From Bacillota bacterium (GTDB lineage: Bacteria > Bacillota > Clostridia > Oscillospirales > Ruminococcaceae): DNA of 17,225 nucleotides. The first letter of the stretch is position 1, and each line of letters starts with the position of its first letter. Made by a program: the position numbers and the translations under genes. Location of the stretch: assembly GCA_023443315.1 (NCBI GenBank), contig JAEZVA010000037.1:1-17225 (forward strand). Reading direction: 5' to 3'. This document shows, one piece after another, positions 1-6,527 of the stretch. The notes under the pieces were generated by a model, which had not been told where the DNA came from, did not search any database, and saw only the letters and a list, made by a program, of their open reading frames with translations.

Positions 1-1403
1 CCCGCGCTTGCGGTGATGGTGTGGGTTGCCGCAGGGGCATCGGTTACCGTAATATCAAAGGTTTGGGTGTAGTCGCTGTCTTGCGCAGCACCGTTTTGCA
101 CCGTAGCCGTTACCGTCGCGGTACCGACTGTGTCTGCCCGAAAAACGCCATCGGTTATAGCAGCATTTGTATCGCCGTCATCGGTTACCGACCACGCAAC
201 CGTTTTGTTGGTTGCGTCTGCGGGCACGACCGTGGCTGCAAGCGTCAGGTCGGTGTCGACCGCGACGGTGGTTGCATTGGTCATTGTAATGGCTGTAACC
301 GGGACGAAGCCGCGAAACTCTACATAGGTGTCGCTTGTCGACCAGACGTATGGGGTGACGCTAAAGGAGTCGTCACTCGACGTGCGCCACTCACAGCCTG
401 TGTAGCCGGTAAGATTGGGGGCGTTACTTGTCGCCCTTGTTGTTGGTGCGGTACCAGATTTTGCAGTTACGCTGCCGCCTGAGATGGTAATAGGGCTACC
501 AGAACCAAACGCAGCAATACCATAGCTGGCCCCGCTGCTCGCCGTTGCGTCGGCTCCTGTGGCGCGGACAACGGTATCGCCGGATATGGTGACAGAATTA
601 GTAGCAGAAACGCCATAACTATAGTCGTCTGCATTATCAGCGGTCGCTGTTACGCTGCCACCGCTGATTTCGATACTGCCAGTTGAAAATAGTCCTGCGC
701 TAATATCATCAGAAATTGTTGTTTTGGTGCGTCCACCGGTGGCGGTAACCGTGCTGTCGGTTATTGCCATAGAACCTGAACGAATACCAAAGCTTTGCGA
801 GCTATCTAAGCCACCGGTGGCGGTAACCGTGCCGTCGGTTATTGTCATAGAAGAAAGCGCATGAATACCCGTGCTTTGTCCGCTATCTATGCCACCGGCA
901 GCCGTTATCGTTGCGCCGTTTATGACGAGATGATCGGCGCAAATCCCATAACTCAGGTGCAGCGTCGTACCTGCACTTGTGTTTAAACTTCCGTCGCCGC
1001 TGATGGTAAGCGTGCCGCCGTAATGATACACACCGAATCCTGAATCAGGTCTATCACGACCAATCAGGACGTTGTTACCCCGCAGTTCAAGGTTCAGGTC
1101 GCCATTTGTAGAGATAACTGCATCGTAATTCGATGGATGCGTAAGGAACTTGGTAGCATTTGCGTCGTTTAATGTTAACGTGTGTGTATCCTTATCATAT
1201 TTTACCGTATAATCGCTTTCGCTTGCGCCACTCTGGGTAATGCCACCTGCTAAATCACTTTTCCAGTAGCCACCGCCAACGACATTTATGCTGCCGACAT
1301 ACACCGCCGTAGGCGCCGCCGCGCTGACCATGGGGCTTACTGCCGAAAGCAGGCTAAGCACCATACAAAGGGAGAGTAAAACACTGAGAAGTCTTTTTTT
1401 CAC
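1..1403 (-). CDS. Secreted surface protein with beta-helix-like repeats and Ig-like (Big) domain, 3' part outside window
   Basis: The frame is open from a GTG at 1401-1403 to the window edge (about 467 codons); the C-terminus is missing. The GTG is chosen because AAAGGTGG lies about 9 nt upstream and the product begins with a typical signal peptide: basic VKKR, a hydrophobic core to about residue 25, then VSA-AAP as a likely signal peptidase I site. Residues about 60-300 are rich in repeats of the form 'ITISGGSVTATG', the Thr/Ser/Gly/Val ladder of carbohydrate-binding or right-handed beta-helix surface proteins. Residues about 360-450 look like a bacterial Ig-like Big_2 domain (VTAITMTN, LAATVVPADATNKTVAWS, GTATVTATVQNG). 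It is probably an exported, cell-wall or extracellular protein; the ligand is unknown. It lies 92 nt downstream of the small membrane protein on the same strand, so co-transcription is possible. No clear promoter was found in 1404-1495. Confidence 0.8.
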   Translation of the reverse strand, partial: MKKRLLSVLLSLCMVLSLLSAVSPMVSAAAPTAVYVGSINVVGGGYWKSDLAGGITQSGASESDYTVKYDKDTHTLTLNDANATKFLTHPSNYDAVISTNGDLNLELRGNNVLIGRDRPDSGFGVYHYGGTLTISGDGSLNTSAGTTLHLSYGICADHLVINGATITAAGGIDSGQSTGIHALSSMTITDGTVTATGGLDSSQSFGIRSGSMAITDSTVTATGGRTKTTISDDISAGLFSTGSIEISGGSVTATADNADDYSYGVSATNSVTISGDTVVRATGADATASSGASYGIAAFGSGSPITISGGSVTAKSGTAPTTRATSNAPNLTGYTGCEWRTSSDDSFSVTPYVWSTSDTYVEFRGFVPVTAITMTNATTVAVDTDLTLAATVVPADATNKTVAWSVTDDGDTNAAITDGVFRADTVGTATVTATVQNGAAQDSDYTQTFDITVTDAPAATHTITASA

Positions 1404-1495
1404 CTTGTTATACCACCTTTTCTGTTATTCAATACATTTCTTTTAATAATTGCTTTGTGAAGATGTGGATTATCGCATCGGCTGTTGGGGCTCAA

Positions 1496-1822
1496 TTATC
1501 CCCCGTCGGTTCTGCCTTCTGGGCGAAGACCCAGGATAAGGCAGGGGATGCGATGCATTGGCCTTTTAAGAAGGGCGTTGTATTCCCTTGCCGCCTCACG
1601 GTAGACCATGAGTTTGCTACTAAGCATATTCTGCGCTGCTGCGTCGTGCTCGCCGCCGCGCTCCCGCATACAGAGTTTGCGGTGCAGTGCCACCTGTTCA
1701 CTGATGTCGTCCAGTCTCTGTTTCTTTGCTAAAAGCTCCCTGATACTTGCCGAAAGCCATACTGCAGCCAAAGCTACCAAACAGACTACCGCGATAAACC
1801 AGCCCAGCATACCCGCCGTCAT
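1496..1822 (-). CDS. Small membrane protein with LemA-like C-terminal tail
   Basis: 108 residues. The ATG at 1820-1822 is preceded by GGAAGAG 7 nt upstream. Residues about 5-25 form one hydrophobic, probably membrane-spanning segment; the rest is charged and mostly helical. Residues about 67-101 (SSKLMVYREAAREYNALL, then RIPCLILGLRPEG) resemble the end of LemA-family proteins, where 'YN' repeats are followed by a proline and a hydrophobic 'GF+P' tail. LemA proteins are usually about 180-190 residues, so this would be a shortened version lacking most of the helical bundle. The gene diverges from the response-regulator gene at 2015, across a 192-bp region containing an inverted repeat, which hints at shared control. 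Function unknown; the LemA link is a visual resemblance only. Confidence 0.6.
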   Translation of the reverse strand: MTAGMLGWFIAVVCLVALAAVWLSASIRELLAKKQRLDDISEQVALHRKLCMRERGGEHDAAAQNMLSSKLMVYREAAREYNALLKRPMHRIPCLILGLRPEGRTDGG

Positions 1823-1862
1823 ACAGCATCTCTTCCTTCCGCGTATTTCACGTGGCTACCCA

Positions 1863-1884
1863 TTGATATACCCAATAATATCAA
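1863..1884. promoter_or_regulatory. Inverted repeat, possible operator
   Basis: TTGATAT at 1863-1869 and ATATCAA at 1878-1884 are perfect 7-bp inverted arms around an 8-nt spacer. The repeat lies about 40 nt upstream of the divergent small-membrane-protein start and overlaps a possible extended -10 (TGATATTAT, minus strand). It could bind a dimeric regulator; which one is unknown. Confidence 0.35.
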
Positions 1885-1958
1885 ATTCGTCTCAGAAAAC
1901 CCATTTGTCGCACGAACGGGGGCAATTCCCGCGCGAACCGCATTCACATTTCTGATTC

Positions 1959-1987
1959 TTGATACAAGGTAGGCTGTGTGCTACAAT
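1959..1987 (+). promoter_or_regulatory. Sigma-A type promoter of the two-component operon
   Basis: TTGATA at 1959-1964 and TACAAT at 1982-1987 are separated by 17 nt, close to the housekeeping consensus. The -10 ends 27 nt before the ATG of the response regulator at 2015, giving a very short leader. Confidence 0.7.
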
Positions 1988-2014
1988 ATCATTAGTTAGT
2001 AAAAGAAGGAGCAG

Positions 2015-2755
2015 ATGAACGTGCATATTGCCGTGTGCGATGATAACATTGCCGAGCTTTCTCGTATCACTTTACTGCTAGAGGACTACCGCAGAAAGCG
2101 GGGTAACTCGATTACATACGAGACCTTTCACAGCGCGGCGGAGCTTTTGGATGCGATGCCGGCACGCAGGTTTGATTTGCTGCTTTTGGACATCCTGATG
2201 CCAGGCTTTACCGGGATGGACGCCGCCAGAGAGATCCGTCGCTCGGATAGCGACATCCCAATTATCTTTCTGACTTCATCCCGAGAGTTTGCCGTGGAGA
2301 GCTACCGTGTAAACGCCGAGAACTACATTTTAAAGCCCGCAAGAGAGGATGAGGTCTTCCCTGCTATCGACAAGCAGCTTGCACGGCTTGCGCAGGAACA
2401 ACCGTATCTCATTCTAAAAACACCGGGTAGTTTTACAAAGCTGCTTCTTTCAAAAATTGTGTATGTAGAGGTTTTTTACCGCACAGTAAGGTTTAACCTT
2501 GTGAGCGCAGAGGTGCGAGAGGCCCACGGCTACCTTGCCGATTATGAGAAAACGTTGTTGACAGAGCCTACCTTTTATAAGCCACACCGTTCCTATGTGG
2601 TAAACCTGCGTCAGGTAACCGCACTTGACAAAGCCGGGTTTTCCACCACCGTCGGCAAGACGGTACCGATTGCACGGAATGCTTTTCCCAAGGCAAAGAC
2701 CGCGTACATGGAGTACCTTCTTTCATTAGGTGAGAGGGGGCAGCGCCTTACATGA
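2015..2755 (+). CDS. LytTR-family response regulator (AgrA/ComE-like)
   Basis: 246 residues. The ATG at 2015 follows a good ribosome site (GAAGGAG). Residues 1-120 are a receiver domain: acidic pair D9-D10, phospho-acceptor D59 in LLLLDILMP, T87 in FLTSS and K107 in ILKPA. Residues about 130-240 form a LytTR DNA-binding domain (FTKLLLSKIVYVEV, PTFYKPHRSYVVNL, VPIARNAF). Such proteins bind direct repeats in promoters and control secretion, competence, bacteriocin or virulence genes, usually on signal from a GHKL kinase. Its last codons overlap the kinase start (ATGA at 2752-2755), so the two are translationally coupled. Its target may include its own promoter region or the divergent genes (inference). 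Confidence 0.93.
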   Translation: MNVHIAVCDDNIAELSRITLLLEDYRRKRGNSITYETFHSAAELLDAMPARRFDLLLLDILMPGFTGMDAAREIRRSDSDIPIIFLTSSREFAVESYRVNAENYILKPAREDEVFPAIDKQLARLAQEQPYLILKTPGSFTKLLLSKIVYVEVFYRTVRFNLVSAEVREAHGYLADYEKTLLTEPTFYKPHRSYVVNLRQVTALDKAGFSTTVGKTVPIARNAFPKAKTAYMEYLLSLGERGQRLT

Positions 2756-4032
2756 TTTTCATATTCGGTCCTCTGCGCTACTGTTTGGTGCTGGTGTTTG
2801 GCGTGGCGGTGTCACTTTTGTTTGCCGGCGTACAGGGCAGCCGCAAAAACAGGCTGACAGCCGCCTGCTTTTGCGTGGTGGTGCTCATTGTACAAGCTGT
2901 TTTATGGAACACAACGGGGATGGAGTTTACCACCCAGCTGTACCCAGTTTTCGCTCATCTACCACTGATTGTATTGCTAGCACTTTATTTTAGGCGCCCG
3001 TGGTTAATCTCTATCAGCAGCGTGCTTGCCGCTTATCTATGCTGTCAGGTTCCCAGATGGGTAGGTGCGGTACTCTCGACAATTCTAGACAACGCCATTG
3101 CCGACCATATCGGGTATATCTTAACGATGGTTGTTGTTTACTATGTGCTAAAACGATATCTGGCAGGCTCGGTTTTGCAGCTCATGGAACGGTCGACACG
3201 CTCCTGCCTACTCTTTGGAGCGGTGCCGCTTTTGTATTATTTGTTTGACTACTCCACCACCGTTTACACCGATCTGCTGTATACGGGCGCACGGGGGGCG
3301 GTTCAGTTTATGCCCTCGCTTGTATGCACTTTCTATTTTTTGTTTGTGCTGTTGTACTACGCCGAGGCTCAAAAGCAGGCTGCCTCCCAGCGGGAGCGCG
3401 ACATCCTTGCTTCACAGCTTCACCAAGCACAATCGGAGCTTCATAACATGCGCCAGCTGGAGAAAAACACCGTGCTGTATCGTCACGATATGCGCCACCA
3501 TCTGTCGCTGATACGCGGGTTTGCCGCTGATGGTGAGTTACAGAAGATTAAGGAGTACCTTACCCGCACCGAGGCGGACATTGAAGCACTGACCCCGAAA
3601 CGCTTCTGTGAAAACGAAACGGTAAGCTTAATTTTATCCACTTTTGATGCACGGGCGAAAAATGCGGGGGTTAGTCTGCGTGTGAACGTCAACCTGCCGG
3701 GCGCGCTTGCGATAAACGACACCGAGCTGTGCTCGCTTCTTTCAAACGCACTGGAAAACGCCATCACCGCAGCTGCGAAGGTGGAGGATGAAGCGCTTCG
3801 TATTGTATATATCTGCGCTGTTGTAAACAGCGATAAGCTGGTTATTTCTACCGAGAACGCTTATTCTGGCGTTATCGAGATGGATGGCGAACTGCCAAAA
3901 ACCAAGAGCAAAGACCCCGGGCATGGCTTTGGGATTAAAAGCATGCTCTCCATTGTTGAACGCTACGGCGGGTTGTACCACTTTGAAACGTCCAGCGGGG
4001 TGTTTGTTCTACGGCTTTTGCTGCCGCTTTAA
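2752..4032 (+). CDS. GHKL-domain sensor histidine kinase (AgrC-like)
   Basis: 426 residues. The ATG overlaps the regulator's stop. Residues 1-205 contain about six hydrophobic membrane segments forming the sensor. Residues about 210-240 are a coiled-coil-like linker. The phospho-acceptor is H245 in YRHDMRHHL. The ATP-binding domain shows an N-box (LLSNALENAITAA, N332 and N336) and a glycine-rich box (DPGHGFGIKSM, about 388-398), the arrangement of Agr-type kinases that sense cyclic or linear peptides. No agrB/agrD-like peptide or processing gene is visible in the window, so the signal must come from elsewhere or be of another type. The kinase probably acts in the membrane and phosphorylates D59 of the preceding regulator. 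Confidence 0.93.
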   Translation: MIFIFGPLRYCLVLVFGVAVSLLFAGVQGSRKNRLTAACFCVVVLIVQAVLWNTTGMEFTTQLYPVFAHLPLIVLLALYFRRPWLISISSVLAAYLCCQVPRWVGAVLSTILDNAIADHIGYILTMVVVYYVLKRYLAGSVLQLMERSTRSCLLFGAVPLLYYLFDYSTTVYTDLLYTGARGAVQFMPSLVCTFYFLFVLLYYAEAQKQAASQRERDILASQLHQAQSELHNMRQLEKNTVLYRHDMRHHLSLIRGFAADGELQKIKEYLTRTEADIEALTPKRFCENETVSLILSTFDARAKNAGVSLRVNVNLPGALAINDTELCSLLSNALENAITAAAKVEDEALRIVYICAVVNSDKLVISTENAYSGVIEMDGELPKTKSKDPGHGFGIKSMLSIVERYGGLYHFETSSGVFVLRLLLPL

Positions 4033-4136
4033 TGGGCTGACGCAGGCATTACCGCAAGAGAGGTTGCAAAATAGGATGCCCCGTACGAAAGGATTGCTAT
4101 CTCTGCTGCAAAAGTCATAACCATTTGAGAATAATG

Positions 4137-4188
4137 AAAAACAAACCAAGCCCTCACCCTGCGAAAGCAGTGTGGGGGCTTGGTTTGT
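4137..4188 (-). terminator. Long hairpin with minus-strand T-run (unit 1)
   Basis: ACAAACCAAGCCC (4141-4153) pairs perfectly with 4176-4188; the stem extends inward four more pairs and is capped by CTGC-GAAA-GCAG (4159-4170), a stable GNRA tetraloop. Read on the minus strand, the stem runs into TTTTT (4137-4141), so it fits a terminator for the small gene ending at 4244. On the plus strand no T-run follows. Confidence 0.65.
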
Positions 4189-4229
4189 GGCGCTGACCAG
4201 GCTTAAGCACGGTTTAAGCGCCGGAGCGT
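4189..4229 (-). repeat. tRNA 3'-end-like repeat, copy 1 (degenerate)
   Basis: Immediately beside hairpin 1. Read on the plus strand, GGCGCTGACCAGGC, then CACGGTTTAAGC and CGGAGCGT match copy 2 (4630-4671) over most of their length. The first part resembles the 3' end of the tRNA-Leu gene at 4723. Flanking GCTGACC (4192-4198) and GGTCAGC (4237-4243) can also pair. Confidence 0.5.
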
Positions 4230-4243
4230 GGAGCAAGGTCAGC

Positions 4244-4522
4244 TCATTTTTCGAAGGGTTCTGAGCCTTTACTATCTAAATATTTGAGATGCTCTGATAA
4301 GTCATTTTGAATTGCATTTATCAACACACTCAAAAGCAATAACATAATTCCGCAAGCAAAACAAACAATCATCATAATGGAATAAAATACTTCATTCATA
4401 AAACCATATTTTAATATCTCATATCCTCCTCCTAAATAACCCACAACAGTTAATCCAAAAAACGCAATACACAAACAGATAGTAATAATCTTAACCTTTT
4501 GGGTTCTATCTAAAGTATACAT
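4244..4522 (-). CDS. Small two-helix membrane protein in an AT-rich insert
   Basis: 92 residues. The ATG at 4520-4522 follows AGGGAG with about 11 nt spacing. Two hydrophobic segments at about residues 11-32 and 45-70 predict a hairpin membrane protein with a charged C-terminus; no family was recognised. The gene is markedly AT-rich (about 30-33% GC over a 120-base hand count, against about 52% in a counted rnfD line), and it sits between two copies of a tRNA-end-like repeat. Both features suggest acquisition by transfer. TATAAT occurs about 45 nt upstream, next to a perfect 7-bp inverted repeat, so it may have its own regulated promoter. The coding call rests on the uninterrupted membrane-like product and the ribosome site. 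Confidence 0.6.
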   Translation of the reverse strand: MYTLDRTQKVKIITICLCIAFFGLTVVGYLGGGYEILKYGFMNEVFYSIMMIVCFACGIMLLLLSVLINAIQNDLSEHLKYLDSKGSEPFEK

Positions 4523-4541
4523 TATAATCCATTCTCCCTAC

Positions 4542-4561
4542 GATATAATAATCGTTATATC
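4542..4561. promoter_or_regulatory. Inverted repeat upstream of the small membrane protein
   Basis: GATATAA (4542-4548) and TTATATC (4555-4561) are perfect inverted arms with a 6-nt spacer, 20 nt upstream of the start at 4522. The repeat abuts a minus-strand TATAAT, so it could be an operator for the AT-rich gene. Confidence 0.35.
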
Positions 4562-4584
4562 ATTATACTACATAAATAAACGTG

Positions 4585-4626
4585 AAAAAAGACACGCCTT
4601 CCCCTAAGCGGAAGGTATGTCTTTTT
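4585..4626. terminator. Bidirectional-type terminator hairpin (unit 2)
   Basis: Arms at 4591-4602 and 4610-4621 pair over 12 positions with one wobble and one mismatch, around a 7-nt loop. The stem is flanked by six A (4585-4590) and five T (4622-4626), so either strand reads stem followed by a T-run. Confidence 0.65.
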
Positions 4627-4629
4627 GGA

Positions 4630-4671
4630 TGCCGCTGACCGGACGTTGACCACGGTTCAAGTCGCGGAGCG
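4630..4671 (-). repeat. tRNA 3'-end-like repeat, copy 2
   Basis: TGCCGCTGACCGGAC at 4630-4644 is identical to 4723-4737, the last 15 nt of the tRNA-Leu gene before CCA (seen from the plus strand). The following GTTGACCACGGTTCAAGTC keeps a mutated T-arm-like stretch. No acceptor 5' half, D-arm or anticodon arm is present, so it is not a functional tRNA. Confidence 0.6.
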
Positions 4672-4675
4672 TTAC

Positions 4676-4720
4676 AAAAACCCTTCCCCTCCGCGCTTTG
4701 GGCGCGAAGGGGAAGGGTTT
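4676..4720 (-). terminator. Terminator of tRNA-Leu (unit 3)
   Basis: Arms AAACCCTTCCCC (4678-4689) and 4709-4720 pair perfectly; a further inner stem (4690-4696 with 4702-4708, one mismatch) closes a 5-nt loop. On the minus strand the stem ends in TTTTT directly after the tRNA CCA, a classic intrinsic terminator. Confidence 0.85.
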
Positions 4721-4806
4721 GGTGCCGCTGACCGGACTTGAACCGGTACGATGTTGCCATCGAGGGATTTTAAGTCCCTTGTGTCTGCCGATTCCACCAC
4801 AGCGGC
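4720..4806 (-). tRNA. tRNA-Leu (anticodon UAA)
   Basis: Read on the minus strand the gene begins GCCGCTG and ends CAGCGGC-A-CCA, a perfect 7-bp acceptor stem with encoded CCA (4720-4722). The anticodon loop reads ACTTAAAAT, giving anticodon TAA between GGGA/TCCC stem arms. A long variable arm (CGATG GCAA CATCG) marks a class II leucine tRNA, and the T-arm contains GGTTCAAGTCC. The total is 87 nt with CCA. It has its own promoter (4827-4855) and terminator (4676-4720). Confidence 0.97.
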
Positions 4807-4826
4807 TTATGAACGGCACAAAAGAT

Positions 4827-4855
4827 ATCATACAGCAAAGAGCCCGCAAAGTCAA
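4827..4855 (-). promoter_or_regulatory. Promoter of tRNA-Leu
   Basis: On the minus strand TTGACT (4850-4855) and TATGAT (4827-4832) are separated by 17 nt. The -10 lies about 20 nt upstream of the mature tRNA 5' end at 4806. Confidence 0.8.
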
Positions 4856-4859
4856 TATA

Positions 4860-4890
4860 TTGCCCCCGTCGCATAAGCAGTCGAGGGCAA
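4860..4890 (-). terminator. Possible terminator hairpin of the Rnf-like operon
   Basis: TTGCCC (4860-4865) pairs with GGGCAA (4885-4890), and two further pairs form inside after a mismatch. It lies between the last operon gene (ends 4956) and the tRNA promoter. The minus-strand tail (TATATTG) is a weak T-run, so termination may be partial and tRNA read-through is possible. Confidence 0.4.
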
Positions 4891-4955
4891 AATTTTGTGA
4901 TTTATTTTCGGTGTCTTTGCCATGTGCCTGCTAATAACTACAAGGGGAGCCTTAG

Positions 4956-5240
4956 CTAATCCTTGTTTTTATTTCGGATTCGGCGTGACAGGGTGTGTAT
5001 GATTGCGCCTACCATGACAACCGCCTTTGCACCGTAAAGCATGAGCGTTAACAAGAAATTCGGAACGGTCTTTGATGCAACAAAGATGGAGGTTGGTCCA
5101 TCCGCCCCGCCGATGATACCAATCGAGCTCGCCTGCCTCAGATCAAGATGCAGAAAAAGCTTTGCAACCACAAACCCAATCCCTGCAATTGCTGCCAAAA
5201 TCGCTGTAATGAGAAGGACAACCTTTGTGGATCGCTTCAT
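4956..5240 (-). CDS. Mini-protein with decarboxylase beta-subunit (OadB-type) sodium motif
   Basis: 94 residues, from the ATG at 5238-5240 to a TAG. There is one membrane segment at about 5-28, then SIGIIGGADGPTSIFVASK (39-57), then a second hydrophobic stretch at about 61-83 and a basic tail. The middle motif is the signature of sodium-translocating decarboxylase beta subunits (oxaloacetate, glutaconyl-CoA and methylmalonyl-CoA decarboxylases). There the GGADGPT aspartate (here D47) takes part in Na+ transport. Full beta subunits are about 370-430 residues with roughly nine or more helices, so this protein keeps only the core re-entrant motif and two flanks. It starts 16 nt after the preceding gene with only a weak ribosome site, suggesting coupled translation as the last operon gene. 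It could be a remnant or a small partner of a Na+-linked membrane complex; it is not a complete pump. Confidence 0.8.
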   Translation of the reverse strand: MKRSTKVVLLITAILAAIAGIGFVVAKLFLHLDLRQASSIGIIGGADGPTSIFVASKTVPNFLLTLMLYGAKAVVMVGAIIHTLSRRIRNKNKD

Positions 5241-5256
5241 GTCCGCTTACCTGCCT

Positions 5257-6462
5257 TTACTCATAGTTCCCATCCGCAGCATAAAGAACATAAGGGGCAA
5301 CCCCCAGTTCCTGAAATGCGGTTGTTTGTGAAAGGTCTGTTGATACAATCGGCAAGATTGTCGTGCCTGCTGCCACGTCGGCAATCAGATACTCTCCAAA
5401 CGCCTTGGTAAGGTCATATGCCTGTGTAACGGGGTCGGAGATTCTTGTTTTACCTATGGTGATATCGCCGGAAAACGCGGACGGCAGAACAATCGGCGCG
5501 ATGATCTGTGCCCCGATGTTGGCAGGGTCTCCGCCGTATATCATCTCGGATTTACTCAGATACCCTTGTGCGTCATAGGCGACAATCAGCTTGCAGTCAA
5601 ACTCTTTTATGGCGTTCTCAAGGTGGGCAACACAGCTGTTGAGCACCGAAAGCCGAGAATCGTTGGACTTGGGTCCAAAATATGCAAGGTTTAGCCCGAC
5701 GCCGGTGGGGTAATGCAGAGAATCGAGCATGACATAGGCGGCACCGCTCTGGGCAAGCTCGGTGACCAGCGAGGTGATATAGTCAAGCCCTTCGGCAGAT
5801 TCGGGATTCACCCACGGCTTACCGCCCTCGGTGGCATAGTTGTCGAGCCAGATTGCGGTTACGTCCTTGGTATAACGCGCAGCAGCGCCCTTAATCTTTC
5901 TGGCTGATAGTGGGTCTTTAAAGGTATGAAGGCGTACTACAGCCTGAATGCCCTGTTGCTGGAACGCCTGTATGCGGTCTTCAAGGTTTGGGGAGTCCTC
6001 CATCACAGCGCCGATTTCGTGCGCCTGTGATAGCTTTGAGTCGTAATAGATTACGCCGCTTGCGTCCTTGACCTCCATCACCACCGTGTTTACACCAAGC
6101 TCTTTTGCCTGCGCGACAAACGCATCAAAGCGGGCGTCGTCGGCAAAGATGGCGGTTGGCATGTAAGCCGCTTCGATCGCATCAACCGCGATGGTACCAC
6201 CGGGCTCGCTCGGTTGTTCAGAGGATGACAGACTGCTGGACTGTGGCGGGTTTGAGGATGCGTTTTTTTCATCATTAAGGCGGTTGCGCATTTCTCCGCT
6301 TACAAAGCTCATGACCGGTTCCGCCACGCTGTAACCCACAAAAAACAACGCACACAACAATAAAATTCCGCCTACCATCTTAAAGGCGCCCACACGACGG
6401 TGTGTTGCCCCCTGATAGACGCGCTTATGGCGTTTAATTTTAAAGTTTGAGCTGTGAGACAC
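5257..6462 (-). CDS. Membrane-anchored TIM-barrel protein, DUF4015 putative glycoside hydrolase type
   Basis: I place the start at GTG 6460-6462 (401 residues) because AAAGGCGGT lies 8-9 nt upstream; an in-frame ATG at 6507 has no ribosome site. A basic N-terminus is followed by one membrane anchor (about residues 29-48) and a Ser/Pro-rich linker (about 70-90). The rest is a predicted extracytoplasmic TIM barrel: AYMPTAIFADDARFDAFV, VVMEVKDASGVIYYDS (about 127-142), QAVVRLHTFKDP, AIWLDNYA and YVMLDSLHYPTG. These match the DUF4015 family annotated as putative glycoside hydrolases; the natural substrate is unknown. It follows rnfA by 65 nt on the same strand, so it appears to be part of the Rnf-like operon, an unexpected partner for a redox complex. 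Confidence 0.8.
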   Translation of the reverse strand: MSHSSNFKIKRHKRVYQGATHRRVGAFKMVGGILLLCALFFVGYSVAEPVMSFVSGEMRNRLNDEKNASSNPPQSSSLSSSEQPSEPGGTIAVDAIEAAYMPTAIFADDARFDAFVAQAKELGVNTVVMEVKDASGVIYYDSKLSQAHEIGAVMEDSPNLEDRIQAFQQQGIQAVVRLHTFKDPLSARKIKGAAARYTKDVTAIWLDNYATEGGKPWVNPESAEGLDYITSLVTELAQSGAAYVMLDSLHYPTGVGLNLAYFGPKSNDSRLSVLNSCVAHLENAIKEFDCKLIVAYDAQGYLSKSEMIYGGDPANIGAQIIAPIVLPSAFSGDITIGKTRISDPVTQAYDLTKAFGEYLIADVAAGTTILPIVSTDLSQTTAFQELGVAPYVLYAADGNYE

Positions 6463-6527
6463 TTTGGGGCACCGCCTTTCGCAAACAGTCGGTAAGATAT
6501 GCCGCATAACACGCGAGCATATTCACG

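Noticed and set aside
21..482. 153-codon plus-strand open frame opposite the surface protein
   Set aside because: The minus-strand frame shows a signal peptide, Ig-like domain and repeats; the plus frame is Cys-rich and unstructured.
1..900. CRISPR-like or tandem DNA repeats
   Set aside because: The repeats are imperfect and match the protein ladder (GGSVTATG) of the surface protein, with no regular spacers.
4628..4675. Second tRNA gene at the repeat copy 2
   Set aside because: Only the 3' end is matched; there is no acceptor partner, D-arm or anticodon arm.
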